Positions 17,137 through 27,164 of a stretch of 64,000 nucleotides of DNA are shown here, piece after piece. The notes under the pieces are model-generated. The model saw nothing but the letters and a program-made list of their open reading frames with translations, did no database searches and was not told the DNA's origin. Positions within the stretch are counted from its first letter, which is position 1. Each line of letters opens with the position of its first letter. A program made the position numbers and the translations under genes. The DNA is from Haloplanus vescus (GTDB taxonomy: Archaea; Halobacteriota; Halobacteria; Halobacteriales; Haloferacaceae), in the NCBI RefSeq assembly GCF_900107665.1, contig NZ_FNQT01000003.1, forward strand, positions 248,001-312,000, given 5' to 3'.

Positions 17137-17334
17137 TCAGTCCGCGAGGAAGATACCGACGCCCGCCATCACGAGGATGAACACGACGATAGTGCCGACC
17201 AGCGCCAGTCCGCCCGTCGACCCAATCCCACCGTCGCTGAACGTTATGCCGATTCCGGCGACGAGTGCGACGAAGAGGCCGACGGCGCCGACGGAGATGG
17301 CGATTTTCCGAACCATCCCCTCTTCGAGTTCCAT
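17137..17334 (-). CDS. Two-helix small membrane protein
   Basis: A 65-residue protein with two transmembrane segments (ISVGAVGLFVALVAGIGI and GLALVGTIVVFILVMAGVGIF), separated by a Gly/Ser loop. ATG 17334 (MELEEGMV) follows an A+T-poor short leader and is preferred over the longer readings. Function unknown; convergent to priL with a 3-bp gap. Confidence 0.68.
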   Translation of the reverse strand: MELEEGMVRKIAISVGAVGLFVALVAGIGITFSDGGIGSTGGLALVGTIVVFILVMAGVGIFLAD

Positions 17335-17483
17335 ACTCGGGAATCCGCCGGCCCCGGCAAAAGCCCTTCGATGCCGACGGAATCCCTGACTGCCGCGTAG
17401 CCCACCCACAGCCCGTCGGAACGAGGGTTTAGGTGTGTCGAGCGCCTACTGTTGGTAACGGAGCGACGGTCGCTCCCCCCACC

Positions 17484-18164
17484 ATGACGCACCCAGAACA
17501 CACACCCGCGTCACTGCCGGCTACCCGCTCGAAGACCACCCGCCCGCCCGCGGACACCACGGGTCGCGCCCGCCGCGCCCGCACCGACCCCATGGCGGTC
17601 CGTCCGCTTCGCGACGGCCGCTACGCCGTTGAGACGGACGGCGGCACGTACGTCGTCGACCTCGACGCCCGGTCCTGCACCTGCCCCGACGCCCAGATTC
17701 GGGACGCCAGATGCAAACACCGCCGACGGGTCGCCCTCGACGTGACCGACGGACTCGTCCCGCCGCCCGGACAGCGGACCGCCGTCTGTGCGGTCTGTGG
17801 CGGGCGGACGTTCGTCCCGACGGGCGACGACGCGCCCGCACTCTGTGCGCGCCACGCCATCGACCCCGGGACCCTCGTCAGTGACCGCGAAACCGGCGAC
17901 CGACTCGTCGTCGTCGCCGCGACCGGTGACCGAGCCGACAGCGTCGCCACCGACGAAGGTCGCCTCGTCGCCGACTACCCCTCGAACGCCGACTACGGGC
18001 GTCACGAACCCGTCTTCCGGGCGGTCTATCTCGACGCCCTCCGTCGCGGCGGCGACGTGACTCACTACGCGTTCCCGGCGTCGCGACTCCGTCCCGTGAC
18101 GGACCGCGACGCTGGCCCCTCACCCACCGACGGCATCGATGCCGCCGGCCCGACGACCGCTTAG
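17484..18164 (+). CDS. SWIM zinc-finger protein
   Basis: A 226-residue protein. After a basic, proline-rich 35-residue leader comes a SWIM domain: a beta hairpin ([15 protein letters not shown]) and the zinc motif C-x-C-x9-C-x-H in [16 protein letters not shown] second pair of knuckles follows (CAVCGGRTF ... CARH). SWIM domains bind DNA or protein partners. The stop codon overlaps that of the convergent hjc gene (TTAG). Confidence 0.8.
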   Translation: MTHPEHTPASLPATRSKTTRPPADTTGRARRARTDPMAVRPLRDGRYAVETDGGTYVVDLDARSCTCPDAQIRDARCKHRRRVALDVTDGLVPPPGQRTAVCAVCGGRTFVPTGDDAPALCARHAIDPGTLVSDRETGDRLVVVAATGDRADSVATDEGRLVADYPSNADYGRHEPVFRAVYLDALRRGGDVTHYAFPASRLRPVTDRDAGPSPTDGIDAAGPTTA

Positions 18165-18583
18165 GTGTCGTCGAGGCGCGCCTGCGTCGAGTGGCCGACG
18201 AGGCCGTCGAGGTCCGTGCCGTCTTGGAGCGCCGTCTCCTTTTTCACGCGGTAGTTGCCACCGTCGGTGACGTGCAGGTCGCCGGGGTGGAAGAAGTACC
18301 AGTCCTCGCGGTCGAAGCGAACGGCGATGCGGGCGTTGGCGCCGAAGTTGCGCGCGAAGTAGATGAGTGACTCGACCTCTTCGCCCGTGAGATAGATGGG
18401 GTCGCCGGCGCTCGATTTCGCCTCGATGGCGTAGAACTGCTCACCGTCGCCGGCGAGGACGTCCGGCAGGTCACGCTCCGTCGCGCTTCCGCTCGCGGGC
18501 GCGCGCATGACGGCGAAGCCCGCCGCGTCGAGTTCGTTGACGAGTTCGCGCTCCCGGCGGTCGCCCTTGCGGTTCGCGGACAT
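18161..18583 (-). CDS. hjc: Holliday junction resolvase Hjc
   Basis: A 140-residue endonuclease of the archaeal Hjc family, which cuts four-way junctions symmetrically. The start [28 protein letters not shown] includes the catalytic Glu and the Ser loop, and the metal site is D-x-n-E-x-K in [21 protein letters not shown]. The length is right for the family. Convergent overlap of stop codons with the SWIM gene. Confidence 0.93.
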   Translation of the reverse strand: MSANRKGDRRERELVNELDAAGFAVMRAPASGSATERDLPDVLAGDGEQFYAIEAKSSAGDPIYLTGEEVESLIYFARNFGANARIAVRFDREDWYFFHPGDLHVTDGGNYRVKKETALQDGTDLDGLVGHSTQARLDDT

Positions 18584-18620
18584 ACGCCCGACTGGGCGGC
18601 GGTGCCTGATAAAGTGCCCG

Positions 18621-19898
18621 TCAGGTCCCGTGGTCCCAGGAGTCCATGTATTCGCGCTGTTCGTCGCTGAGGGTGTCGATGTCGATGTCCTCGGCGTCGA
18701 GTTTCACCTCCGCCACCTCGCGGTCGAGGCGGTCCGGCACCTCGTGGACGCCGGCGTCGTAGGCGTCGGGGTTGGCGGCGAGTTCGCGCACGCAGACCGC
18801 CTGCACGCCGAAGCTCTGGTCCATCACTTCGACGGGGTGACCCATCGACAGCGGGCCGGCGAGGTTCACCAGTCGCCCCTCAGCGAGGACGTTCACGCGC
18901 CGGCCGTCGGGCAGGGCGTACTCCTCGACGCCGTCGCGCACCTCTCGGCGCGTCTCGGCCAAGTCGTCGAGTTCGGCGAGATTGATTTCCACGTCGAAGT
19001 GCCCGGCGTTCGCGAGGACGACGCCGTCGGCCATCTGCTCGAAGTCCTCGCGCGTAATCACGTCGCGGTTGCCCGTCGTCGTCACGAAGATGTCGCCCTC
19101 GGCGGCCGCCTCGTTCATCGGTAGCACTTCGTGGCCCTCCATGTGGGCTTCGAGCGCGCGCCGGGGGTCGACTTCCGTGACGACGACGTCGGCGTTCATG
19201 CCGGACGCCTTCTTCGCGACGCCCCGGCCGCAGTAGCCGTAGCCGGCGACGACGACTGTCTTGCCGGCGACGGCGAGGTTCGTCGTCATCGCGATGTTGG
19301 CCATCGCGGACTCGCCGGTGCCGTGGACGTTGTCGAACAGCGTCTTCATCGGCGTGTCGTTGACGGCGAACATCGGGTAGTCGAGCGCGCCGTCGTCGGC
19401 CATCGACCGCAGGCGGTGGACGCCGGTCGTCGTCTCCTCGCATCCGCCCTTGAGCTGGGGAATCAGCTCCGGATGCTCGTCGTGGATGTGCGTCACCATG
19501 TCGGCGCCGTCGTCGACGGTGATGGTCGGGTCCACGTCGACGACGGCCTCGATAGCGTCGTAATACTCCTCGGTGTCGACGCCGTGGGCGGCGTAGGAGG
19601 TGACGCCGTCGACGGCGTGGAGCGCCGCGCTCACGTCGTCCTGCGTCGAGAGGGGGTTACAGCCGGTGATGGCTACCTCTGCGCCGCCGATGGCGAGGAG
19701 TTCGACGAGGACGGCCGTCTTCGCCTCGACGTGCATCGCCATCGCGATTCGCTCGCCGTCGAGTGGCTGTTCCGCCGCGAACGACTCGCGAAGTTCCGCC
19801 AGGATGGGCATGTGCGCCTCCGCCCAGTCCATCTTCCGGCGGCCCTCGGCCTGTGCGGCCTCGGGGTCGTCGAGTCGCTCGGCTATCGTGCGGGTCAT
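18621..19898 (-). CDS. ahcY: Adenosylhomocysteinase
   Basis: A 425-residue NAD-dependent enzyme that splits S-adenosylhomocysteine to adenosine and homocysteine. Visible are the substrate domain ([35 protein letters not shown]), the NAD Rossmann motif [44 protein letters not shown] and the C-terminal [22 protein letters not shown]. The gene upstream on the same strand is an MTA/SAH deaminase, so adjacent genes handle by-products of SAM use. Confidence 0.96.
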   Translation of the reverse strand: MTRTIAERLDDPEAAQAEGRRKMDWAEAHMPILAELRESFAAEQPLDGERIAMAMHVEAKTAVLVELLAIGGAEVAITGCNPLSTQDDVSAALHAVDGVTSYAAHGVDTEEYYDAIEAVVDVDPTITVDDGADMVTHIHDEHPELIPQLKGGCEETTTGVHRLRSMADDGALDYPMFAVNDTPMKTLFDNVHGTGESAMANIAMTTNLAVAGKTVVVAGYGYCGRGVAKKASGMNADVVVTEVDPRRALEAHMEGHEVLPMNEAAAEGDIFVTTTGNRDVITREDFEQMADGVVLANAGHFDVEINLAELDDLAETRREVRDGVEEYALPDGRRVNVLAEGRLVNLAGPLSMGHPVEVMDQSFGVQAVCVRELAANPDAYDAGVHEVPDRLDREVAEVKLDAEDIDIDTLSDEQREYMDSWDHGT

Positions 19899-19940
19899 AC
19901 GCTCCGTAGCGCGAGGCGGGGCAAAACGCTACCGTCTTCG

Positions 19941-21230
19941 TCACTCCGCCCGCTCGACCAACGCTCGCGCCCGCTCGGCCGCGCGCTCCACCACGGCTTC
20001 CTCGTCCAGCGTCAGCACCTCGCGGTCCCGCATGAGAATGTCGCCGTCACACACCGTGTGGCGAACGTCGGAGCCCCGGACGGCGTACGCGAGGTGGCTC
20101 ACCAGGTCATGGCCCGGCGTCAGGTGCGGCGCGTCGAAGTCGACCACCGCAATGTCCGCCGCCGCGCCGGGTTCGAGACGCCCGGTGTCCAGCCCCAACA
20201 CGTCGGCGCCGCCGGCCGTCGCCATCCGCACCGCGTCGGGCGCTGCGACGGCGCTCGCGTCGTCGGCCGCGAGCTTGCCGAGCATCGCCGCGTCTCGCAT
20301 CTCGTCGAAGAGGTCGAGGTCGTTGTTCGAGGCGGCGCCGTCGGTGCCCAAACCGACCGTCGCGCCCGCGTCGAGCAATCGCTGGACCGGGGCCATCCCC
20401 GACGCGAGTTTCATGTTCGAGGCCGGGCAGTGGACGACGCCCGTCCCCGTCTCGGCCAGCAGGTCGATTTCGCTGTCGTCCAGGTGGACGCCGTGGGCGA
20501 AGAAGTCGTCGTTGCCACACAGGCCGAGGTCACGCGCCCACGCCAGCGGTCGCTGGTCCCGTTCGTCCACGATGGGGTCGACCTCGTCCCGCGTCTCGTT
20601 GGCGTGGTAGTGGACGGGGACGCCCTTCTCGTGGGCTCGCTCGGCGGCGAATTCCAGCAACTCGGGCGTGACCGTCGTGAGGCTATGAGGCATCACCGCG
20701 CCCGACACCCGGCCGTCGGCGGCGCCGTCGACCTGTGCCGCCATCGCGACGCTCTCCTCGATGTCGGCGCGGGCCGCCTCGTCGTCTTTCCCCGCCGAGA
20801 TGGCGCCGTGACCGAGGACGGCCCGGGTCCCCGCGCGGTCGACGGCCGCCGCCGTGCGGTCAATTTCGAAGTACATGTCCGCGAAGGCCGTCGTCCCCGA
20901 CCGAATCATCTCCACCATGCCGAGCTCGGCGCCCGCCTCGATGTCTGCGGGTTCGAGCGCCGCCTCGACGGGCCAGATGTCCTCGCGGAGCCACGTCTCC
21001 AGCGGTTTGTCGTCGGCGTAGCCCCGGAGGAGCGTCATGGCGACGTGGGTGTGGGCGTTCACCAGACCGGGCATCACCAGACCGTCCGTGGCGTCCAGCG
21101 TCTCGTCGCCGTCGAGGTCCGGGCCAATCTCCACGATGTCGCCGCCCTCGCGGTCGACGAGTACGTCCGCCTCGGTGACGGTCATGTCCGGTCGGAGGAC
21201 GCGACCGCCGCGAATCGCGAGCGTCTGCAT
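19941..21230 (-). CDS. 5'-methylthioadenosine/S-adenosylhomocysteine deaminase
   Basis: A 429-residue amidohydrolase. The metal ligands are in NAHTHVAMTLLRGYADD, VHYHANET, FFAHGVHL and GTDGAASNNDLDLF; the segment PLETWLREDIWPVEA is typical of the MtaD/DadD group, which deaminates MTA, SAH, 5'-deoxyadenosine or adenosine to inosine forms. The exact substrate cannot be fixed. It lies 42 bp upstream of ahcY in the same direction, a sensible partner in nucleoside recycling. Confidence 0.88.
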   Translation of the reverse strand: MQTLAIRGGRVLRPDMTVTEADVLVDREGGDIVEIGPDLDGDETLDATDGLVMPGLVNAHTHVAMTLLRGYADDKPLETWLREDIWPVEAALEPADIEAGAELGMVEMIRSGTTAFADMYFEIDRTAAAVDRAGTRAVLGHGAISAGKDDEAARADIEESVAMAAQVDGAADGRVSGAVMPHSLTTVTPELLEFAAERAHEKGVPVHYHANETRDEVDPIVDERDQRPLAWARDLGLCGNDDFFAHGVHLDDSEIDLLAETGTGVVHCPASNMKLASGMAPVQRLLDAGATVGLGTDGAASNNDLDLFDEMRDAAMLGKLAADDASAVAAPDAVRMATAGGADVLGLDTGRLEPGAAADIAVVDFDAPHLTPGHDLVSHLAYAVRGSDVRHTVCDGDILMRDREVLTLDEEAVVERAAERARALVERAE

Positions 21231-21311
21231 ACCGCCATCTCAGACGCCGCCGGGTTAAGGCCCCGGGGTTTGGACGGAAAGCATTTGGTCGTCGCGGCGG
21301 GAGACCGGACG

Positions 21312-21938
21312 ATGCCCTCCACGACACGCCGAACCGCCCTGTCCGTAGCGGCGGCACTCCTCACGGGCGCCGCCGGCTGTTCCGGCGAGACTTCCTCGGA
21401 GTCGAGCTATCCCTCCGAATCGACCGGCAACATCGCCATGGACCCCGAATGGCGTCGCCTGCGACGCTCCGACCGCGGGCCCCTCCTCTGGACGGGCGAG
21501 CGACCGACGACGACCGACGGCGAGGTACGCATCCACACACGCGGCAACTTCTTCGTCACCAGCGCCGACGAGGTGGCAAACGTCGGCATCGCGGCCGTCG
21601 ACGGCGCCGACACCGCCCGCGCCTTCCTCGAGGAGACGGACTACGACTCCGCGACGGTGTACGTCGAGCACTCGAGCATCCGCGAGTGTTTCACGACGGA
21701 CCTCTGTCACGTCGAGTGGTCCGAGTCGGACATCAAGACGAGCTACGCCCGCGAGTACCGCGACGCCGACGTGGCCTGTGAAACCGACGCTCGCGACACC
21801 CTCGCGACGCTGATTCGCATTCCGGCCGCGTTCGATCCGACCGACATCAACGGCTACGGGTCGAGTCGTGGCTCGGCGTCCTGTGCGGTCCGCAACGACC
21901 ACCTCCGCCAGCGCCGAAACGAGAGTGAGCGCCGATGA
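21312..21938 (+). CDS. Exported lipoprotein, unknown function
   Basis: A 208-residue protein starting MPSTTRRTALSVAAALLTGAAGCSG, an RR-type signal with lipobox. The mature part contains four spaced cysteines (CFTTDLCHVEW, VACETD, ASCAV) that could form disulfides outside the cell. No family recognised. A much longer upstream reading frame is antisense to the deaminase and rejected. It overlaps the next lipoprotein gene by ATGA. Confidence 0.72.
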   Translation: MPSTTRRTALSVAAALLTGAAGCSGETSSESSYPSESTGNIAMDPEWRRLRRSDRGPLLWTGERPTTTDGEVRIHTRGNFFVTSADEVANVGIAAVDGADTARAFLEETDYDSATVYVEHSSIRECFTTDLCHVEWSESDIKTSYAREYRDADVACETDARDTLATLIRIPAAFDPTDINGYGSSRGSASCAVRNDHLRQRRNESERR

Positions 21939-23224
21939 CGGGACTCACACGCCGCCGGGCGCTCGCCCTCGCCGGCGCCGTCGCGACTGCCGGTTGTGGT
22001 GCCCTCTCGAACGGCGACGATACGACGACCCTCGACGGGGCGGCACTCCGCGAACTCGTCGCCGACGGCTCGCCGACGGTCCCCGAGCGCATCCCCGTCA
22101 ACATCTCGATGACGCACTTCGAAGCGACCGAAACGCGGGCGCGGGACCTCCTCGACGAGGTGCCCGCGAACCTCGGCCCCGACGCGATTCCCAACGGCGC
22201 CATCCGAGAGCGAGTGAGCCACGCCCGCGAGCACGCCGTCGAGGCCGTCGAACGCGCCGCGAACGCGCCGAGCGACTACGAGCGACTCGACGGCTTCGCG
22301 GACGCACGGCCCGAGGCGCGCTTCGCCGCCGCGTCGTGGCGCGCCATCGACGACGGCCTGACCCGCGACGACCTCCACTCGGACGCGACTATCGTCCGCG
22401 AGGACCGGCAGGCGCTCCGCGAGCGCCACGAGTATCTCGGCGCCGACCCCGTGACCGCGCTCGTGGTTCACGCCGCCATCGAGCGACGACTCGACACGCA
22501 TATCGACACGAACCGCCCGAGACGCTACCGCCCAGGCAACCCGCTCGGCGTTGGCGAACTCGCCGAGGACATCGAGCGCGCTCGCGTCGCCGTCGACGAC
22601 GCCGAACACCTCTACGACCGACACGTCGCGTCGCTCGACGACTCGCCGACGCTCCGCTCGCGCTATCGCGCCGCCCGCGAGACGCTCCGGGATGATTTCG
22701 AGTCAGAGCGCGCGGACCTGCCGTCGGTGGACTCGGAGCGCCCGTGGCAGGTCGAGGGCGTCGACGTGAGCGAGACGCCGGCGGCCGAGGCGCTAGAAGA
22801 GCTCTACCGGCCTCTCGACCCCGAGTACGAACTCGACTGGGCCGAGGGGTCGCTGGCGCGGTCGCTGGTGCGGGCACACCGCGCAGTCGTCGACCTGCGG
22901 GCCTTCGAATCGCTCCGCGCCCGCGTCGCCGACGGGGAGCGATTCGCCATCGAGTCGGTCGACGACGTGTCGGCGATTCGGAGCGAGGCGCTGAGGGCCG
23001 TGCAGTCGGCGAACGCAGACCCGTCGGTGCCCGTACTGACTCGTTCGATACTGGCCGACGAGACGGACCGACTGGCCGGTGTCGACGCCGAACTCGCCGA
23101 CGCGGACGACGAGGAGCGAGCGACCTCGCTTCGATACCCCGTCTCGACGTATCTCACGGTGATGGCGCGGGCGCGAGAGCTACCCTCAGCGAGCGAGCAC
23201 GTCGCGTCGACGCTGCGGACCTGA
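21935..23224 (+). CDS. Large lipoprotein, unknown function
   Basis: A 429-residue protein with the start [24 protein letters not shown] (RR signal and lipobox). The rest is charged and predicted mostly helical, rich in Glu/Arg/Ala with repeated R-E-R and A-R-E stretches and no hydrophobic segment, so it should be an extracellular helical domain. Translationally coupled to the preceding lipoprotein, which suggests that they act together. Confidence 0.72.
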   Translation: MTGLTRRRALALAGAVATAGCGALSNGDDTTTLDGAALRELVADGSPTVPERIPVNISMTHFEATETRARDLLDEVPANLGPDAIPNGAIRERVSHAREHAVEAVERAANAPSDYERLDGFADARPEARFAAASWRAIDDGLTRDDLHSDATIVREDRQALRERHEYLGADPVTALVVHAAIERRLDTHIDTNRPRRYRPGNPLGVGELAEDIERARVAVDDAEHLYDRHVASLDDSPTLRSRYRAARETLRDDFESERADLPSVDSERPWQVEGVDVSETPAAEALEELYRPLDPEYELDWAEGSLARSLVRAHRAVVDLRAFESLRARVADGERFAIESVDDVSAIRSEALRAVQSANADPSVPVLTRSILADETDRLAGVDAELADADDEERATSLRYPVSTYLTVMARARELPSASEHVASTLRT

Positions 23225-23276
23225 ACGTTCGACGGCACCGCAAGGCAATTGCCCCGTCGGCGCGAGAACTGAGCCA

Positions 23277-24122
23277 ATGCGTCTCGCCGTCCCCAACAAG
23301 GGCCGCCTGCACGACCCGTCGATCGACCTGCTGGAACGCGCCGGCCTGCATCTCGAAGGCGGCGCCGACCGCAAGCTCTACGCCGATACCGTCGATCCCG
23401 ACGTGACCGCGCTGTTCGCTCGCGCCGCCGACATCCCCGAGTACGTCGCTGACGGCGCCGCCGCCGTCGGCATCACCGGTCTCGACCAGGTCCGCGAGTC
23501 GGGCCACGACCTCGTCGACCTCCTCGATCTGGAGTTCGGGCGCTGTCGCCTCGTCGTCGCGGCCCCCGAGGACGGCGATATCGAAACCGTCGCGGACCTC
23601 GCCGGCGGCACCGTCGCCACCGAGTTCCCGCGCATCACGCGCGACTTTTTCGCCGAGCGCGGCGTCGACGCCGAGGTGGTCGAGGTGACGGGCGCCACCG
23701 AGCTCACCCCACACGTCGACATGGCCGACGCCATCGTCGACATCACGTCGACGGGGACGACCCTCCGCGTGAACCGCCTCGCCGAAATCGAGGAGGTGCT
23801 CGCCAGTTCCGTCCGCCTGTTCGCCCGGCCGGACGTCGTCGACGACCAGAAGGTCCAGCAGTTGGTCACCGCCTTCGAGTCCGTCCTCGCCGCCGAGGAC
23901 CGCCGCTACGTGATGCTGAACGTCCCCGAGGAGCAACTCGACGACGTGCGCGACGTGTTGCCGGGGATGGGCGGCCCGACGGTGATGGACGTGGCCGGCT
24001 CCGACGACGTGGCCGTCCACGCCGTCGTCGAGGAGCGCGCGGTGTTCGGCGTCATCAACGACCTCAAGGAGATGGGCGCGAGCGACGTTCTCGTCACCGA
24101 AATCGAGCGGCTCGTCGAGTAA
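23277..24122 (+). CDS. hisG: ATP phosphoribosyltransferase, long form
   Basis: A 281-residue enzyme for the first step of histidine biosynthesis, joining ATP and PRPP. Diagnostic segments are [23 protein letters not shown], the E-F-P-R-I-T-R-D stretch, the PRPP loop in [19 protein letters not shown], and the C-terminal HisG_C regulatory domain ([32 protein letters not shown]). The extra C-terminal domain is the histidine feedback site, and its presence explains why no HisZ is needed. Confidence 0.95.
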   Translation: MRLAVPNKGRLHDPSIDLLERAGLHLEGGADRKLYADTVDPDVTALFARAADIPEYVADGAAAVGITGLDQVRESGHDLVDLLDLEFGRCRLVVAAPEDGDIETVADLAGGTVATEFPRITRDFFAERGVDAEVVEVTGATELTPHVDMADAIVDITSTGTTLRVNRLAEIEEVLASSVRLFARPDVVDDQKVQQLVTAFESVLAAEDRRYVMLNVPEEQLDDVRDVLPGMGGPTVMDVAGSDDVAVHAVVEERAVFGVINDLKEMGASDVLVTEIERLVE

Positions 24123-25136
24123 TCACGGCTCGTCCGGCGTCGGTTCCCAGCGGTCGGCGTCTCGTTCTCTGTTTCGTACCTCCGGTAGCGTTATCGACGA
24201 CGCGAGTCCGGCGTCGCCGGTCCGCCAGCGCACCCACCCGGCGATGGCGAGGGTGCCGACGGCCATCGCACCGAGGCCGACCAGTCCCGCCTCGGGGCCG
24301 AAGTCGCCCCCGGTGAGGAGGCGCGGGCCGCTCTGTTCGACGGCGACGACGCTCGCCCCGACGCCGATGCCGGAGACGTTGAAGCCGTAGACGCCGCCCT
24401 GAAACAGGTTCCACGTCGTGTGCAGGCCGACCGGAATCGCGAGCTCGCCGGTCAGGACGTACCCCGTCGCCAGCATCCCGCCCGCGAGGACGATGGCAAC
24501 CGTGCTCACGAGCGTCGCGTTCGGGTTGCTGCCGTGGGCGACGCCGAACAGGAGCGAGGAGAAAGCAGTCGCCGAGGCGATGGCCCCGCGGTCACCGAGG
24601 CGGCCGGCCAGCCCTTCCGCGGCGTTCGTCAGGACGTACCCCCGCAGGAGGAGCTCCTCGTAGAGGCCGACGGCGACGAACGCGACGACGAGGCCGCCGA
24701 AGCGAACGAGGAAGCCGCCCCGCGGCTGGAGGGTTCCAGTAATGTGGACCCACCCCGCCGCGAGTTCGACGGCGAAGACCAGCGTCATCAACGTGGCGCC
24801 GAGCGCGAGGCCGAACCCGTAGTCCAGCCACCAGTCGCGGTCGATTCGGAAGCCGAAATCGCGCAGTCGTCGCCGGTCGACGTACCGGCCGGTGAGGACG
24901 ACGGCGAGGGTGAGCGCCACGCCCGAGACGACGACGCTCGCGACGCTGCCGACGGTCTGGGCCGCGGCGTCGCCCACCGTCGCCGTCAGCCACGCCCCGA
25001 CGCCGGAGGCGGCGACTCGCGCGACGAGGTCCGTTCCGACGACGAGTGCGACGGCGACGACGACCAGCACACAGAGTCGGACTGGTGCGCGCGGACGACG
25101 CTCCGCCGCGTTCCACACGACTGCTCGGAGTCCCAT
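24123..25136 (-). CDS. CPBP-family intramembrane metalloprotease
   Basis: A 337-residue membrane protein with about eight hydrophobic helices. The CPBP/Abi motifs are intact: E-E-x3-R in YEELLLRGYVLT, F-x3-H in FGVAHGSNPNAT, and the last H in GLHTTWNLFQGGVYGF. The family includes the Rce1 CAAX proteases and proteases involved in bacteriocin immunity; the archaeal substrate is unknown. It starts directly at the hisG stop on the other strand. Confidence 0.87.
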   Translation of the reverse strand: MGLRAVVWNAAERRPRAPVRLCVLVVVAVALVVGTDLVARVAASGVGAWLTATVGDAAAQTVGSVASVVVSGVALTLAVVLTGRYVDRRRLRDFGFRIDRDWWLDYGFGLALGATLMTLVFAVELAAGWVHITGTLQPRGGFLVRFGGLVVAFVAVGLYEELLLRGYVLTNAAEGLAGRLGDRGAIASATAFSSLLFGVAHGSNPNATLVSTVAIVLAGGMLATGYVLTGELAIPVGLHTTWNLFQGGVYGFNVSGIGVGASVVAVEQSGPRLLTGGDFGPEAGLVGLGAMAVGTLAIAGWVRWRTGDAGLASSITLPEVRNRERDADRWEPTPDEP

Positions 25137-25312
25137 GCCCCACCCGTGCGTCGGTGGCGGTTTATCGTTGGCTGTCCCCGAATCGAGCGGTTCGGCTCGC
25201 CCCGTATCGGCGTCCAGATTCGTTCCATCGCCCGCAACGCTCGATATTTTAACTAAGGTATGTAATGAACGTATACGAAAATTATGTGGTAATAGGGACC
25301 AAAGAGTGTGGT

Positions 25313-25567
25313 ATGAGTACCCGCACTCTCGGACTGGGGCTGACCCTCGATTCGCCGCTCGCAGCCGCCGATACCGTGCTCACCGCTGGGAGCGGACTCG
25401 GCCTCGTACTCTACGTCGTCGCGCTGTTTGCGGGCGACGCCGGCGCTGCGACGAGTGGTGTCGTCCTCGGCGTCGCCTGTGTCCTCGGGACGCTCACCGT
25501 CCGGAGCGTGCGCGACGCCCTCGATGTAGTTAGCCCGGTGCCGACAGCGCGAGAACGTAGAGACTGA
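25313..25567 (+). CDS. Small membrane protein
   Basis: An 84-residue protein with two hydrophobic segments (LTAGSGLGLVLYVVALFAG and ATSGVVLGVACVLGTLTV) and a basic tail. ATG 25313 is chosen since the hydrophobic domain follows; an ATG at 25265 lies in the A+T-rich promoter-like leader. Its 3' end overlaps the convergent gene by 38 bases. Function unknown. Confidence 0.6.
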   Translation: MSTRTLGLGLTLDSPLAAADTVLTAGSGLGLVLYVVALFAGDAGAATSGVVLGVACVLGTLTVRSVRDALDVVSPVPTARERRD

Positions 25568-25913
25568 AGAGGATGCTCCCGAGGATGACGCTGACGACGG
25601 CGTGGATGAGGGTGACGCCGGCCGTCAGGCGTCGGTCGAGGTCGTAGACGGTCCGGACGAGGAGCGCGTCGACGGCGAGAGCGAGGGCGACGGCGGGCAG
25701 CGACGGGAGTTCGAGGGCGGCGGCGACGACGGCGATAGCGGCGGGAAGCGGGCCCACGAGGAAGGCGTCGCGAACGGGGACGTCACCGAGAACGTTTCGC
25801 GCCGCGAGGTGTGCGGTCAGGGAGAGAAAGAGCGCGAACAGCGCCGCGGTGCCGGCGACGGCGAGGGGAGTCGCCGTGCCGACGGACGTCTGTAATGCGA
25901 GCGAGGGGACCAT
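25530..25913 (-). CDS. Four-helix membrane protein, unknown function
   Basis: A 127-residue hydrophobic protein (LAVAGTAALFALFLSLTAHLAA, LVGPLPAAIAVVAAAL, LALAVDALLVRTVYDL, HAVVSVILGSILFSLYVLAL). The start MVPSLALQTSVG lies 9 bases downstream of the tbp stop, so it is probably the second gene of the tbp transcript. The last helix is followed by only a few residues. Confidence 0.65.
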   Translation of the reverse strand: MVPSLALQTSVGTATPLAVAGTAALFALFLSLTAHLAARNVLGDVPVRDAFLVGPLPAAIAVVAAALELPSLPAVALALAVDALLVRTVYDLDRRLTAGVTLIHAVVSVILGSILFSLYVLALSAPG

Positions 25914-25922
25914 CCGCGTCGA

Positions 25923-26483
25923 CTATCCCAAGAGGCCGAGCTCTTCGAGTCGAGAGACGATGACGTCGACCGCTTCCTTGGCGTCGTCGGGCTGTTTCCC
26001 GCCCGTGATGACGAGCTTGCCCGAGCCAAAGAGGAGTGCGACCACGTCGGGTTCGTCGAGTCGATAGACCAGTCCCGGGAACTGCTCGGGTTCGTACTCG
26101 ATGTTCTCCAGACCGAGGCCGATGGCGATGGCGTTCAGATTGAGGTTGCGCCCCAAGTCGGCGCTCGTGACGATGTTCTGGACGACGATATCCGGGTCGT
26201 CGTCGACGGGGATGTGGAGTTCGCGGAGCTTGTCGAAGACGATGTGGAGGCTCTCGTGTACGTCGGCCGTCGACTTCGCGCCCGTGCAGACGATTTTCCC
26301 GGAGCGAAAGATCAGCGCGGCGGATTTCGGCTCCTGCGTTCGGTACACCAGCCCCGGAAACTGCTCGGGGTCGTAATCCGCGCCTTCGAGGTCCATCGCG
26401 ACGCTCTGGAGGTCGAGTTCCTGTCCAATACCGGTAGAAGCAACCACGTTCTCGATGTTGATCGTCTCCTTGGGATCGGTCAT
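25923..26483 (-). CDS. tbp: TATA-box-binding protein
   Basis: A 186-residue basal transcription factor that binds the TATA box and recruits TFB. It is made of two direct repeats, visible as DYDPEQFPGLVYRTQEPKSAALIFRSGKIVCTGAK and EYEPEQFPGLVYRLDEPDVVALLFGSGKLVITGGK. The length is standard for archaea. Haloarchaea often carry several TBPs; this one sits in core chromosome context. The region in front contains A+T-rich promoter elements. Confidence 0.97.
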   Translation of the reverse strand: MTDPKETINIENVVASTGIGQELDLQSVAMDLEGADYDPEQFPGLVYRTQEPKSAALIFRSGKIVCTGAKSTADVHESLHIVFDKLRELHIPVDDDPDIVVQNIVTSADLGRNLNLNAIAIGLGLENIEYEPEQFPGLVYRLDEPDVVALLFGSGKLVITGGKQPDDAKEAVDVIVSRLEELGLLG

Positions 26484-26579
26484 GAGACGACTTAAGTGTC
26501 GTATTTAAGGTTTAAAAAGATTGGTGGCGGGGTTCGGCCCACGGCTATTTACCCGGTCGGGCACTCCACCCACCTAGTC
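26484..26579. promoter_or_regulatory. Divergent promoter of tbp and the 26.6-kb membrane gene
   Basis: This gap has strong A+T tracts in a G+C-rich background: TTTAAAAA at 26511-26518 is 28-35 bases before the tbp start and is its likely TATA element (read TTTTTAAA on the minus strand). An ACTTAAGT palindrome lies at about 26490-26497, close to the predicted tbp transcript start. Confidence 0.5.
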
Positions 26580-27149
26580 ATGTCAGCAAACGATACCGTC
26601 AGCGACTCACTGCCGCTCGCAGCGGGGGCCCTGTCCGGGGTCGCCGCGTGGGTGCTCGGCTACGTCTTCACCTATCTCCTCGTGGCGCCCGACATTCGCG
26701 AGTCTGCGCTGCAACGGGTCATCGAGGCGTTCGGGGACGGTTCGGCCACCTACGAGCTGGTGGGCTGGGTGTTTTTCAACGCTCACTTCGTCGACACCGT
26801 CTTCCAGAACATCCCCTTCCTCGGCAGTCGGACGACCAGCTTCGTCGGCGGCGAGCAGGGATTCACCGTCCTCCTCTACGTGATTCCGGTCGGCCTGCTT
26901 CTCGCCGCCGGCGTCGCACTCGCCCGGTATCGCGGCGCCACGACGCCGACCGACGGGGTGCGCGTCGGCCTGACCGCGCTCCCGACGTATCTCCTCTTGT
27001 CGATAGTCGGTACGTTCCTGTTCGAGGTGACCGTCGGCGACGTTAGCGGCGGGCCGGACCTGCTTCTGGCCGTCGTCCTCGCCGGCCTCGTCTATCCCGC
27101 ACTGTTCGCCGGCGGTGGTGGCGCGCTCGTCGGGATGGTCGCCGAGTAG
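26580..27149 (+). CDS. Membrane protein, unknown function
   Basis: A 189-residue protein with five hydrophobic helices (for example AAGALSGVAAWVLGYVFTYLLV and LLYVIPVGLLLAAGVALAR) and a periplasm-side-like loop DIRESALQRVIEAFGDGSATYELVGWVFFNAHFVDT. The overall pattern recurs in haloarchaeal membrane proteins near transcription genes, but no function is known. ATG 26580 begins the MSANDTVSD leader. Confidence 0.7.
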   Translation: MSANDTVSDSLPLAAGALSGVAAWVLGYVFTYLLVAPDIRESALQRVIEAFGDGSATYELVGWVFFNAHFVDTVFQNIPFLGSRTTSFVGGEQGFTVLLYVIPVGLLLAAGVALARYRGATTPTDGVRVGLTALPTYLLLSIVGTFLFEVTVGDVSGGPDLLLAVVLAGLVYPALFAGGGGALVGMVAE

Positions 27150-27164
27150 CGGTTCGGTAGCCTC

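Noticed and set aside
19131-21311. Very long forward frame before the 21.3-kb lipoprotein
   Set aside because: It is antisense to ahcY and the deaminase; only the part from ATG 21312 starts with a signal peptide.
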